Source: Capsicum annuum (Eukaryota > Streptophyta > Magnoliopsida > Solanales > Solanaceae). Taken from it: a DNA stretch of 64,000 bases. Position 1 is the stretch's first letter. Each line of letters starts with the position of its first letter. The stretch spans positions 170,080,170-170,144,169 of the forward strand of contig NC_061114.1 in the NCBI RefSeq assembly GCF_002878395.1, given 5' to 3'. Of this stretch, positions 1-11,974 are shown in pieces. Made by a program: the position numbers and the translations under genes. The notes under the pieces were generated by a model, which saw only the letters and a list, made by a program, of their open reading frames with translations, was not told where the DNA came from and did no database searches.

Positions 1-1640
1 GCCACATCACCCTACCTCTCCGCATCCTACGAATAGCCTCTCTAACATCCTCAACCATAAAATGCCTATAGTAACTGAAATCACGGCTCTTCTCCGAGTG
101 CTCCATCTTTCTTAATTTAATGCCTCTGTTCACCTCCTTGTTCAAAAGGCAATAAAAGTACTCCTGCTATCTCCTCTTAATGTGAACTTCCTTCACTAAA
201 ACACTACCATCCTCCCCCTTAATGGACTTCACTTGATCGAGGTCATGACCCTTCTGCTCCTTAGCCTTAGCAAGCCTATACAACATTTTTTCCCTGCCTT
301 TCTCCGCTATCACCGCATATAAGCTCTTGAATGTTGCCGACTTAGCAGCCATAACTGCTAAATTAGCCTTCTTCCTTGCTATTTTGTAAACCTCCCTATT
401 CACCCGCTTCTTCTCTTCATATTTACTTTTAATCAGATTAACATACGCCTCCTTCTTAATCTCCACTTTCTTCTTCACATCTTCATTCCACCAATAGTCC
501 TCCTTACTACATCTTGCTTGATCCCTCCAGACACCCAACACTTCTCTAGCAGTCTCTAGATACAGCTGGCCACCTTCTCCCACATAACATCCACGTTGCC
601 CCTGCACTCCAACACCCCAACCCCTATCTTTTCCCCTATCTCCAGTGCACTAATGGGCGTCAAATACCCCACTTAGTTCTAGGATGACCCTTCCAGGATC
701 TTATCTTCTTGCACTTTCTGATAGACAAGTCCATCACTAGAAGCCTGTGCTGGGTTGAAAGATGCTCACTCAGAATGACTTTACAGTCCTTACATAATGC
801 CCTGTCCCCCTTCCTAAGTAGTAGAAAGTCAATTTAAGTCTTAGATATTATGCTTTGGAAGGTAATCAGGTGATCCTACTTCTTTGGAAAACTCAAATTC
901 ACTACCACCAGCCCCAAAGCTCTCACAAAATCCAACAGAGCAGCTCCCTTACCATTCTTATTGTCAAAACCAAAATCTTCATTCATATCATCATAGCCTC
1001 CTAGTAATACACCAATGTGTCCATTGAAGTCCCCTGCTATGACAATCTTATTTGAGCTAGGCACGCTTCTCACCACCTCGCCCAAATCCTTCAAAAATCT
1101 TGCTTTCACCTTCTCTTTAAAGCCCACCTGCGGTGCATACATACTACACACATGCAGTATAGAACCCCCTATGACCAACTTAATCTTTATCAGCCTATCA
1201 ATAACCCTCTTAACCTCTACAACCTAACCTCTTCGCTCCTCATCCACTAAGATACCCACTCTATTCTGATGCCCCTCACTCCCTGAGTACCATAACTTAT
1301 ACCCATCCACATTTCTATCCTTATATACTACCAACCTAGACTCCCGAACACACGTAATATTAATCATCCTCTTCTTAAGAATCTTCACTAGCTCTATGAA
1401 CTTACCTTAAAGGGTCCCAATGTTCGGAGACCTTATCCTCAACCTATCTATTCTTGCCTTTCGCCTACCTCTTAAACCCCACACAAAACCTACCAAAACA
1501 CCTGACCTATACCCCACACCTACCCCTATCCTCCCCTCTTTACCCCCTTCTAAAATAGCACTCACCCCTAAACCTATTAGACATGACCCTAATCCACCAT
1601 CAACCCCTCCAGCCACTACTCAAAATCCAAAATAAAGCCC
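1..1640 (-). pseudogene. LINE retrotransposon ORF2 (endonuclease, linker, start of reverse transcriptase), broken, 5' part
   Basis: This is the pol-like ORF of a non-LTR retrotransposon, read from right to left. The APE-type endonuclease lies at about 1430-700: NIGTL at 1407-1421, KLWYSGSEGHQNRVGILVDE around 1220-1305, YAPQVG at about 1123-1140 and the catalytic AGDFNGHIG at 1010-1042. The endonuclease nicks the target DNA. A basic linker containing WWNEDVKKK follows at 607-167, then the start of the reverse transcriptase (RWQEYF, near 160, and VEDVREAIRRMRRGR near 50-5), which leaves the window at its left edge. Several frameshifts and stops separate the fragments, so it is inactive. The endonuclease resembles plant LINE proteins often annotated as craniofacial development protein 2-like, which suggests the RTE clade. 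The clade is my inference; the endonuclease assignment is firm. Confidence 0.9.
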
Positions 1641-2395
1641 CTCATCAACAAACAAACAAACAAAACCACAATACAAAAATAGTAGGTAAAGGCACTCACA
1701 AAGTACACTAATCGTCCTAATAGCCAGAACAATCACAATAATAACAATAATATTAATAATACAACAAAAAAACCAATAGCTATGTATCCAATCACTACTT
1801 TAATTACGCGAACTGGAAACAAGAAACAGAAAAGAAAACTAGTAAGAAGAAGCAAGAACTAGAATAATATAAATTAACCAAGTTGTATGAAGTGACTAAA
1901 ATCAAAGTTTAGATGTCACCAGTATGCCTGCAGGCTGCTGGTTACATCAATTTTGATATCGATAGCTGGTTGCTAGGTTAAGGTCACCTGAAAAAGCCAC
2001 TAGTTCGCTACCAGAGTATAGACGGATTGTCAATTGTGTATTGCCAGAATCTAGGAGAAGGCTTTTATTATACCAACCTTCTTGGTTGCTAATGCACAAC
2101 TACACCACTGCCGAAGTTGAGCCGATGGAAACCCTAACCCTATCAGCGATAGTAGTGATGAGACTGATAAAAGATAAGGAAGAGGGTAAAAAATAAGGAG
2201 AACTAGGAGGAAGAGAGAAATTGGGGGGAGAGAATGAGGGAGAGAGATAGTACTTCTTACCTATTGTCGACATGCCTACACCATCGCTGATGTCAGAATC
2301 TGCCAATCCGATGAAGTGGACGTTAAGATTAGAACATTAAAGGTGAAACATTGGAGAGAGAATGTGTTAGATCTTTGGTAAAATCAACACTTATG
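1641..2395 (-). other. probable 5' untranslated region of the LINE
   Basis: No known protein is visible. Read on the minus strand, this stretch precedes the LINE endonuclease and ends where recognisable gypsy LTR sequence begins. It holds A/C-rich and AAT-rich low-complexity DNA (1640-1760) and a purine-rich tract (2160-2250). A short minus-strand frame at 2306-2100 (starting MADSDISDGVG) has no match I recognise and is Ser/Pro-rich because of the CT-rich strand. The right boundary, near 2395, is approximate. Confidence 0.4.
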
Positions 2396-3154
2396 GTTAA
2401 ATTCCTACAGTCTCAGTTCAGTATCCAGTATATTTTAGTTTAGGATTATATTGACAATAGTATACAAATATCAGTTATCCAATTATTAGAATCAAAATTA
2501 TAGTTTACACATTATATTAAGAACATATTTTATTCTTGGTCATATATTATCAGTATTTATAGATGCCATGATTTTACTGTGTACTTCATGTTATTCATTT
2601 AGATAATTATTACTTTTTTACGTAAAATCATGTATATCATCCTACCTATTTTAGCATACCAGTACATTCAAAGTACTGATCATATACTCTTTTCTTGCGC
2701 TATGATGTATTATATCATAGGTTCAGATGCTCAGTTCTCGAATCATGCATAGATCTTCCAAATTATCAGACATAGCAGTTGTGAGTCCTTATATTTTGAG
2801 GACAAACTGTATTTATTTTCATGGTTTTAGTTCTATAGTTAGTCAAAGTTTGTTGGGGCTTATCCCATCAACTCGTATTTAGTCAATTTTAAAGGTTGTC
2901 AAACACTTCGGATAGACAGTCAGTTGGTTTATCTTATCAATTTCATATAGTCATTTTTAGACAGTTGTTTTCCATATTCATGATTCAAAAATATTTTAGT
3001 ATTTAAAACTTTATGGCATATTCAGACATTCCACACATGTTATGTTATCGCTATTATTCAGTGCTCACAGTAGGTACCAACTCATGGGTTAGCTTATGGT
3101 CCCTAGGACTGTAAGCACTATATGACACCCAGGGTGTACTCTCGGAGTGTTACA
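2396..3154 (+). repeat. Element A 5' LTR, 3' portion
   Basis: The sequence aligns by eye with the ends of the LTRs of B and D: a stretch with CAAAGTACTGAT at about 2668-2680, the TTGGGGCTTATCCCATCAAC segment near 2850-2870, GGGTTAGCTTATGGTCCCTAGG near 3087-3108, and the terminus GGAGTGTTACA ending at 3154. The LTR start is absent because sequence left of about 2395 belongs to the LINE. The following bases (3158-3180, TTTGTATTAGATACTAAGG) are a mutated version of the tRNA-iMet primer site TGGTATCAGAGCC. Confidence 0.75.
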
Positions 3155-3375
3155 AACTTTGTATTAGATACTAAGGTTTTAAAGTGTCCTAGGGTATTTG
3201 AGCGCTGCGTCAAGTAGAGTCTTGTGCATAGGTGTGAATCACGCCACACTTATGTACAAGAGGCTACGAGATATTTTAGGAAAAGTTCCCTTCTTTCCGT
3301 GTTCATGTCATATGAAAGAGCATGAGCTAATGTTAAAATCTCTATCTAATTTGTTTTTCCTTTTGTTTATAGAAC

Positions 3376-4500
3376 ATGCCTCCCAAAAATACAAATGAAA
3401 AAAGAAATGGGCACCAGCCAGCACCTTTGCCCATTCAGGAAGATCCTCTGAATGAGCATGTTTCTTATGTAGAATTCAAAGTTGTATTCACTACTCTATC
3501 TCACTCTGTAGTAGGTCAAAATGCTCAACTAACCACTATTCCAACACACCCAATAGCCAATACTATCATAGCTAGAATTCATGACTTCACCCGAATGAAT
3601 CCTTCTTTATTTTTGTGATCCAAGTTTGAAAAGAATCCAAAGGAATTCTAGGACATGGTACAAAATGTAATAGATATCATGGGAGTGACTTCTAGTGAGA
3701 GTGCTAAGTTAGTTGCCTATTAGTTGCATGATGCAGCTCATAAATAGTTTAAGTTGTAGAAAGAGGATAGGGGTGCCGATACAGGGTCTATAGAGTGGGA
3801 GAAGTTTTCTACAACCTTGTTGGATAGATTTTTCCTATTAGAGCTGAGGGAGGCTAAGGTGTTAGAGCTTATCAACTTAAGGCAGGGAAACATGTGTGTG
3901 AAAGAGTATTCCCTTAAGTTTATTTAGTTAGCTAGGTATGCTTCTCATATGGTAGCAGATAGCAGGTCTAAGATAAGAAGGTTCGTGTCTGGGGTATCTG
4001 ACAGTGTGTTCAAAGATTGTAGGACTACAATGTTAATTAAGAAGATGGACATATCTAGGATTATATTCTATGCTCAACAGATTGAGGAGAAAAACAATAA
4101 GGACAAAGTGAGAGAAAATAAGAAAGCTACAATAGGTATCTTTAATTTTACCCAGCCATAGTCTGAAGGTGGAAATCATCCTCAGTTCTACTAGAAATCT
4201 TTAGTTCCAGCTCCATCTTCAGCTAGTACCCTATTACCCAGATTTAGAAATGATAATAGGGATAGAGCACCGTGCTCTAGGTCCCAAGGCAGTGTTAATA
4301 GTGGTTGTATAATTTCTCTTTGCCAAAATATTATAGAAACCACAGGGTAAGTGTAGAGCTGGTAGTGATGTATGTTTTGGGTGTGGTAAGCCAGGCCATC
4401 AAATTTGAGATTGTCGAGTAGTTTCTTAGAAAGAAAGGGATTTGCGCCAACAGGGCCAGTCCTATCAGTTATCAATTCCAGTCGGCCACCTGACTTAGCA
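3376..4500 (+). pseudogene. Element A gag (capsid/nucleocapsid), broken
   Basis: Gag forms the retrotransposon particle and binds RNA. The start at 3376 (MPPKNTNEKRNGHQPAPLP) matches the gag starts of D (36236) and E (53905, minus). The reading then continues through in-frame stops: EFKVVFTTLSHSVV, a DFTRMNPSLF segment, SIEWEKFSTTLLDRFF, REAKVLELINLRQGNMCVKEY and DISRIIFYAQQIEEKNN. A CCHC zinc knuckle reads CFGCGKPGHQIxDC at about 4370-4415, with a stop in place of one residue. Most stops are TAG where relatives have CAG. The gene cannot make a full protein. Confidence 0.85.
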
Positions 4501-4559
4501 GGGCACTGCTTCCAACGCTACTAGTGGTCAGCGTCAGAATAGGATCTATGCACTTTAGT

Positions 4560-7500
4560 CCCAACAAGATCAGGAAAGTTCTCCTAATGTAGTTACTCAT
4601 GCATTGCAAGTCTTTTATTTACATGTTTATGCTTTACTAGGCCCTGGAGCTTCTCTTTCTTTTGTAACCCCTTATATAGCCATCAACTTTAGAGTCAGTA
4701 TTAAAATCTTGGTAGATCCTTTCTCAGTGTCTACCCTAGTAGGTGTCTCTATTATAGCTCGGTGGGTATATAGGAATTTCCCGATTACATTGTCTCAGAA
4801 AGTCACCTTAGTTGATCTTGTGGATTTAGAGATGACCAATTTCAACATCATACTCAACATAGATTAACTTCACTCATGCTATGCTTTAATTGATTACTGA
4901 AACAGAGTAGTTCATTTTATGTTTCCAAATGAACCAGTCCTTGAATGGAGGGGCAGTACTATAACGCTTAGGGGTCAGCTTGTTTTGTACCTTAGAGCAA
5001 AGAAAATGATATCCAAGGTGTGTATTTATCATCTTGTCTGAGTTATAGACTCTAAATATGAGATTTCTAATCTTGAGTTGGTTTTAGTAGTGAGGGAGTT
5101 TCCATATATGTTCTCTGAAGATCATCCTGGAGTTCCTCCTAAAAGGGAAATTGACTTTGGAATAGACTTTCTTCCAGATACCCAACCTATCTTTATTCTG
5201 CCATACAGAATGGCTCCAGCTAAACTTAAAGAGTTGAAAAAATAGCTGAAAGGCCTCCGAGATAAAGGAGTCATCAGGCCCAACATCTCCCTATTGGGCG
5301 CACTAGTTCTATTTATGCGTAAGAAGATGGTTATCTTAGAATGTATATTGACTACTGTCAGTTGAACAAAGTCACAGTAAAAAATAAACACCCACTTCCT
5401 TGAATTGATGACTTGTTCAACGAACGTCAGGGTTCTAACTACTTTTCTAAGATAGAACTCAAATTTGGCTATCTTAGCTCAGAGTCTGAGAATATGACTT
5501 TCCAAAAATAGCTTTCAGAACTCGATATGGTCACTTCAAGTTTCTAGTTATGTCTTCTGGTTTCATAAATGCCCCAACAACCTTCATGGACTTGATGAAT
5601 CAAATGTTCAAGCAGTACTTGGACATGTTAGTCATATTCTTCATTGATGATATTCTTGTCTATTTTCATGGTGAAAATGATCATGAAGACCACCTCATAA
5701 TAGTATTGCTGACTCTTAGAGCCAATCAGTTGTTCACCAAATTTAGTAAGGGAAAATTTTGGCTAAGATCAGTAGGTTTCCTTGGCCATATTATCTTTGG
5801 TGATGGTATTAGGGTTGATACTCAAAAGACCAAAGTGGTAAGAAACTAGCCTAGACCTATCTCTCTATTAGATATCAGGAGTTTCTTAGGCTTGACTGGC
5901 TATTACCAGCAGTTTGTTGAAGGGTTCTCATCTATTGCAATCCCCATGTCCAGATTGACTCAGAAGAAGGTAAAGTTTTAGTGGTCAAATTCTTGTGAGA
6001 AGAGTTTTTAGGAGTTGAAGTCTCGACTCACCACAAATCCTATTTTAATGTTACCAAGTGGTTCAGATGGGTTTGTTGTGTATTGTGATGCATCCAGAGT
6101 TGGTTTGGGTTGTATGTTGATGCAAAGAGGTAAGGTCGTAGCCTATGCCTCTAGATAGCTTAAGCCCCATAAAAATAATTACCCTATCGATGATCTTGAG
6201 TTAGCAATTGTTATGTTTGCCTTAAATATTTGGAGGCGTTATTTATATGGGGTGCATGTAGATATGTTCACTGATAATAAAAGCTAGAATATGTATTCTC
6301 GTAAAAGGATTTGAATTTGCATCAAAAGAGATTGTAGAATTGTTGAAATATTATGATATGAGTGTTTTGTATCACCCAAGCAAGGCCAATATAGCAGAAG
6401 ACACCCTAAGTAGTTTGTATATGGGTAGTGTTACTCATGTTGAGGGTGATAAAAAGAAGTTAGTTGGAAAAGTTCATCAGCTTGCCAAATTAGGTGTGTG
6501 TTTGGTTGATTCAGTTGAGGGTAGTGTATGTTCAGAGTAGTTCAGAATCTTCTTTGGTTGCCGAAGTAAAAGAAAAAGAGGACAAGTATCCTAGTCTGGT
6601 GAAGCTGAAGGAGTCAGTCAGAGATCAGAAAGTAGAGGTTTTCTTCTAAGGAGGAGATGGTGTATTTCGTTTCCAGGGTAGATTGTGGTGCCATGTGTTG
6701 ATCAGTTGAGACAATAAATTCTTGCAGAAGTTTATGGGGTGCATTATTCGATTCGTCCAGGAGCCACGAAGATGTACCGTGATCTGAGGGAAATCTATTG
6801 ATGAAGTAGGATAAATAAGGATATTGCATAGTTTGTGGCTAAGTGCTCTACATTTCAACATATTAAGGTTGAGCATTAGAAGCCTAGTGGGTCTATCCAG
6901 GAGTTCAGTATCCCCACTTGGAAGTGGGAAGCAGTGAACATGGATTTCATGATAGGATTGCCTCATAATCATCAGCAGTATGATCCTATTTGGGTCATTA
7001 TAGACAGAATGACCAAATTAGCCTATTTCTTACCAGTCCATACTTCTTATTTAGATGAACACCATGCCAAGCTCTATATTAGAGTGCTGGTTAAGTTGTA
7101 AGGTGTTCCTCTATGTATCCTATCAAACAGATGTACCCAATTTACCTTACTTTTGGAAAGATTTTTAGAAGTGTCTTGGTACCCAAGTTCACCTTGGTAG
7201 AGAGGACATTTCAAATCCCTGAGTATATGTTGAGAGTGTGTGTCATTGACTTTTATGGTGGTTGGGATTAATACTTGCCTTTAATTGAGTTTGCGTATAA
7301 TAATAGATATCATTCCAGTATTCAGATGGCTCCAATTGAGGCTCTCTATGGATGGAGATGTAGATCTCAGATTGGTTGGTTCAAAATTGGTGAGGCCACG
7401 CTAGTAAGGCCTGACTTGGTGTTTGATGCTTTAGAGAAAGTACAGTTGATCAGGTAGAGGCTTAAGGCAGCCTAGAGTCAACGAAAATCATATGCATATA

Positions 7501-7965
7501 TGAGGTAGAAAGATCTTGTGTTTGAGATTGGTGAATTTGTATACCTAAAAATCTCTCCCACAAAGAAAGTGAAGAGGTTTGGGAAGAAAGGGAAACTTAG
7601 TCCCTAATATATTGTCACTTATAGAATTTTGAGCCGCTTTGGAAAGGTGTCTTATGAGCTCGAGTTGCCTATAGACTTTGCATCAGTGCACCAAGTGTTC
7701 TATGTCTCATTGTTGAAAAAGTGTATCGGTGACCCAGCAGTAGTTGTTACCTTGTAAAGTGTAGATATTCAGAACAACCTTTCTTACGAAGAAATTTTAG
7801 TCGAGATTCTTGATCGACAAGTTTGTAGACTAAGGAACAAAGAAGTTCCCCTAGTCAAATTTCTTTGACGGAATCAGTCATTGGGGGAGCCATTTGGGAA
7901 GTAGAAGTAGATATGTGGACCAAGTACCCTCATCTTTTCTTCGCAAACTCAGATTCAAATTAAGG
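4560..7965 (+). pseudogene. Element A pol (protease, RT, RNase H, integrase, chromodomain), broken
   Basis: Protease: YALLGPGASLSFVTPYIA near 4628-4680, where the catalytic Asp is Gly (relatives have LLDPGAS), and FNIILNID near 4840-4865. RT: FSEDHPGVPPKREIDFGIDF near 5110-5170, MSSGFINAPTTFMDLMNQ at 5550 and the catalytic FIDDILVY at about 5641-5664. RNase [13 protein letters not shown] near 6075-6110, FTDNKS near 6268-6286 and YHPSKANIAEDTLS near 6370-6410. Integrase: CSTFQHIKVEH of the HHCC finger near 6845-6875, MDFMIGLP near 6942-6965, and LSNRCTQFT near 7120-7146, where the DDE Asp reads Asn. A deletion near 7185-7205 removes the segment carrying the DDE Glu. A chromodomain-type end follows at about 7770-7965. 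Many stops and frameshifts make it dead. Confidence 0.85.
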
Positions 7966-8169
7966 TAATAATCTTCTTAGAATTTCTCTCTCCATGCTTA
8001 GTTTCAGCTGCATATCATCCTCACGTCAGTCATGCATTCACAGAATTAGTTCAGTCATATGTCATGTTTCAGACTAAGTCATGTAATCATGTTTTCATCA
8101 TATATATTCAGCATGTAATCTTAGTTCCTCAGTTTTTCAGCTTAACCAGTCTCATTCGGTGACGAATGT

Positions 8170-8186
8170 TCCTTAGGGGGAGATAT
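8170..8186 (+). promoter_or_regulatory. Element A polypurine tract
   Basis: A purine run TTAGGGGGAGATA lies directly before the 3' LTR start TTGTAATGCC. The preceding GACGAATGTT is shared with the same position in D, and in weaker form in B and E. The tract primes plus-strand DNA synthesis in this element class. Confidence 0.7.
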
Positions 8187-9246
8187 TGTAATGCCCCAAA
8201 CTTTTCTTAGTTCTGTTTAGCTCCTTGTGAGTCAAGGATTAAATTCAAATAAGTATATCTTTTGCTCTATTGAAAAATTTCTATCTAAAGTCCCCACCAA
8301 ATTGTAGGAAATTGAATTAGCTTTCCAACAATACCAATTTCGCCAAAAATCGATACTCGGGTGAGAAGTTATGGCACTTTTAGTAAAAGCAGTGGGTAAA
8401 AATAAACAACACAACATTGCGGTGATGGCCAATTTTACGTTCGTCCTTTTCTAGTCTATCAATATGATTGGCATCGTGTCGCACCAAGGTGTATTTTTGG
8501 AGTTGTCAATTTCCATTGAGGCACCGCGATTGTCATCGCATCGTGCTATAGTTCCAGTTCGGGATCATCCATTTCCAGTGGCACAACACGATAGCACCAC
8601 ATTGCATCGATGGACAAAAGGAGTATTTTCCCTTTTCCAGAGGCCTGATGTGATTGCACCGCATCGCGCTGGGTCTTAAATTTTGGATTTCCAGTCAGTT
8701 TTGAGTTTTTAATTCCACAGGTATTTAAGTCCTTTTCCATCACCCCAGTCAGTCTAAACACGAGATTTAAACCCTAAAAGAGAACTAATTTCTCATTATT
8801 TCACAAATTACTCAAATCAGAATAGCCCTCTTTCAAGAACAAAAACCCTAACCTCCATAATTCAAGATCAAATCTCAAGAATTCACCATCCATTCTCATG
8901 AATTCATCAACCCAGGTATGTTAAGTGTTCATCCATAGGTTCCTTCCACCCTTGGAGTTCAAGTATCCAATTTTTTTATTCAAAGTTGTAATCTTAACAA
9001 GTTATCATGATTTCAATTATGATTTTAACCGTGAACTTGCCCTGAACCTTGATTCTATACCATGTTTACATGAAATTATTGTTGTTATAGTACTCCATAT
9101 GTTTAAATATTATTGTTCGCTGATTTAATCTATAATTAATGATATTGGTTATAGGATCCATGGATTAGAGTTTGATATAGTACTAGGTGTTTCCTCGAGA
9201 CTGTGAGCATCATGTGATGCCGAGGGTGTACTCTTAGGGCGTTACA
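8187..9246 (+). repeat. Element A 3' LTR, internally deleted
   Basis: It starts TGTAATGCCCCAAACTTTTC and ends GGGCGTTACA. Its first ~760 bp align with the B LTR at 11975 (shared TTTCTTAGT.CTGTTTAGCTCC, then the conserved core at about 8310-8372 and the CG-rich block at 8395-8680). It is 1060 bp against 2304 bp in B. The missing part is the central to 3' region, between about 9150 and the last ~95 bp, so an internal deletion is likely. Confidence 0.85.
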
Positions 9247-11800
9247 CTTATTTGATCAACTCCAAGGTGTAAGTTATTTTCCAAGATAGCCCTTAGATCC
9301 TGCTATTATTAGCTTAGAGTTAGGGAATATGATATCCTGAAGACAACTTTCAAAACCTGTTATAATCATTTTGAATTCCTAGTCATGTCTTTTGGGATAA
9401 CAAATGCCCAGCAGCCTTATGAACTTGATAAATCGAGTGCTCAAACAGTACCTAGATATGTTTGTCATAGTCTTTATCAAATATTTTCCCATTGTGAGGA
9501 TGACCATGTAAACCATCTTAGAATTGTGTTGCAAATTCTTAGAGATCACCAATTATTCACTAAATTAAATAAGTGTGAATTTTGGCTAAGGTCACTAGCT
9601 TTTCTCGGTCATATTATTTTTAGTGATGGCATCAAAGTTGATCCCCAAGAGAACGAAGTCATAAGAAACTGGACTAGACCATTTCTCTATCTGACATCAG
9701 AAGTTTCTTGGGTTTAACTAGCTATTATAGATTGTTTATTGAAGGGTTTTCATCTATTTTGTCTCCCATAACCAAATTAACTAAGAAGAAATTTAAGTTT
9801 CAATGGGATTCTTGTGAGAAAAGTTATCAGGAGTTGAAGACTTGACAAACCTCAACTCGAGTCTTAGTGTTACCTGATGGTACAGATAGATTTGTTGTGT
9901 ATTATGATGCCTCTAGAGTTGGTTTAGGTTGTGTTGATTCAAAGAGGTAAGGTCATACGCTATGCCTCTAGACAACTTAATCCTCATGAAAAGAACTATC
10001 CTACTCATAATATTAAATTAGTTGTTGTTGTATTTGCTTTAAAAATCGGGAGGCACTATTATTATGGGCATGTAGATATTTTATGGAGCACAAAAGTTCA
10101 TAGTAGATGTTTATGTAGAGAGAGTTGAATCTCTATTGGAGAAGATGGTTAAAATTATTGAAAGATGATGAAATATGTGTGTTGTATCATCCGGTCAAGG
10201 CCAATGTTGTAGATAAGCCCTTAGTAGACTGTCTATGGAAAGTGTTGCCCATGTAGAGAATGATAAGAAGGACCTGGTTCAAGAAGTTCATCAATTGGCT
10301 AGATTAGGTGTTATCTTAGTTTATTCAGCCGTGGCTAGCATTTGGGACCAGAGTAGTGCATAATCTTCCTTTATTTCTGAGGTAAAGGAGAAACAATATC
10401 AAGATCCCATCCTAGTTAAGTTGAATAAGTCGGTTAAGGATCAAAAGGTAGAGGTTTTCTCCCAATAGTGAGATGGTGTGTTGAGATACCAGAGTAGGTT
10501 ATGTGTGTCATGTATTGACGAGTTGAGATAGTGGGTTATAGATAAAGCGCCCGGTACGCGTTACTCCATTCACCCTGGTGCTACTAAAGATGTACCAATA
10601 TTTGAGACAAATCTATTAGCGGAGTGGTATAAAGAAAGAGATTACGGAGTTCATGGCAAAGTGTTCAATTTCTCAATATGTTAAGGTAGAGCATTAAAGG
10701 CCAGTTGACACTTTTTAAGAGTTCAGTATTCCCATTTGGAAGTGGGAGGAGGTGAACATATATTTTGTAATAGGGTTACCTCATTCGTGTCGTCAGCATA
10801 ATTCAATTTGGGTTATTGTAGACAGGTTGACCCACTCAACCCATTTTCTTCCAGTTCATGTGTCCTAATCAGCTAAAGATTATGCTAAGTTGTATATTAG
10901 AGAGTTAGTTAGATTGCATGGATTTCCTTCATTTATCATTTTAGATATGGGTACTCAGTTTACCTTTTACTTTTGGAAGGCCTTTCAGAAGGGTCTTGGT
11001 ATCCAAGTTTATGTTAGCTTAGTTTTTCATCCTCAGGAAGATGGTCAAGAAGAGAGAACCATTCAGACTCTAGAAGATATGTTGAGGGCATGTGTGCTTG
11101 ATTTCAAGGGTAGTTGGGATGAGCATTTGTTATTGATTGAGTTCGTCTACAATATTAGTTACCATGCTAGAATTCAGATGGCCCTATTTGAGGCTCTTTA
11201 TGGGAAGAGATGTAGGTCACCTATCATTTGGTTCAAAGTAGGTAAGGCCATGTTGATAAAACCAGATGTGGTGTTAGAAGTGATAGAGAAAGTTCAGTTG
11301 ATTAGAGAGAGTTTAAAAATAGCTCAGATCGCCAAAAATCATATGCAGATGAGAGGAGAAGAGATCTTGAGTTTGAAGTTGATGACTTAAGTTATTTGAA
11401 GGTTTCACCCATGAAAGGGGCAAAGAGATTTGGCTAAAAAGGGAAACTTAGTCCCCGCTATGTTGGCCCCTACAGGATATTGTGTCGTGTTGGCTCAGAG
11501 CCATCCACCCTGTGTTCCTTGTGTCCTTGTTAAAGAAGTGTATTGGTGATCTAGCGGTTGTAGTACCCTTTGAAAGCAAAACTATTCACGATAGTCTCTC
11601 TTATGAAGAGATTTTAGTTGAGATCCTTGATCGCCGGATTCGTAGACTGGGGAATAAAGAAGTTCCTTTGGTCAAAGTTCTTTGGCGGTATCAATTCATT
11701 GAAGGAGCCACTTGGGAAGCAAAAGTAGATATGCGGACCAAGTACCCTTACCTTTTCACTGCAAATTTAGATTCAGCTCAAGGTATTAAGTTCCTTCATA
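9247..11800 (+). pseudogene. Element B pol fragment (RT to chromodomain), broken
   Basis: RT starts mid-domain; FEFLVMSFGITNAQ is near 9370-9415. The YxDD region near 9455-9490 is garbled by a frameshift (FVIVFIKYF-like), so the catalytic aspartates are lost. KCEFWLRSLAFLGHIIFSDGI follows at about 9570-9640. RNase H is seen as [11 protein letters not shown] near 9898 and [18 protein letters not shown] near 9958-10015. Integrase: VNIYFVIGLP near 10755 has Tyr for the first DDE Asp. A 166-residue open frame at 10890-11390 carries IILDMGTQFT, FHPQEDGQEERTIQTLEDML and LYGKRCRSPI. The 11482-11800 frame carries HPVFLVSLLKKCIGD, then the chromodomain EILDRRIRRLGNKEVPLVKV and FIEGATWEAKVDMRTKYPYLF. 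Confidence 0.85.
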
Positions 11801-11974
11801 TCATCTCTTTTCATTACAATCATCATCTTTATATAGTCTTTCATTCGATAGTTATTGCATTTGCAAATCAATTTAGTCTTGCTTCAGTTTTGCATGTTAG
11901 TTTATAGCCTCAGTTTTTTAGCATCTCAGTTTGACTAGTCTCATTTGAGCATGAATGTTCCCAAGGGGAGATAT

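Larger units (their letters stand above)
2396..9246 (+). mobile_element. Element A: degenerate Ty3/gypsy chromovirus, 5' LTR truncated
   Basis: The order is truncated 5' LTR, degraded primer site, gag, protease, reverse transcriptase, RNase H, integrase with chromodomain, polypurine tract and 3' LTR. The domain order (RT before integrase) and the chromodomain place it among Ty3/gypsy chromoviruses. Its 3' LTR end is precise (GGGCGTTACA, ending 9246) and abuts the middle of another element's reverse transcriptase at 9247. This fits A having inserted into B. The missing 5' LTR start is best explained by the LINE inserting into it. The left end is approximate. Confidence 0.85.

Noticed and set aside
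876..1178. The endonuclease-like frame as a host DNA repair gene
   Set aside because: The neighbouring WWNEDVKKK linker and the reverse transcriptase start at the left edge show it belongs to a LINE.
2100..2306. 68-residue minus-strand frame starting MADSDISDGVG
   Set aside because: It is Ser/Pro-rich through a CT-rich strand, matches no family I know and lies in probable LINE leader sequence. It is not supported as a gene.
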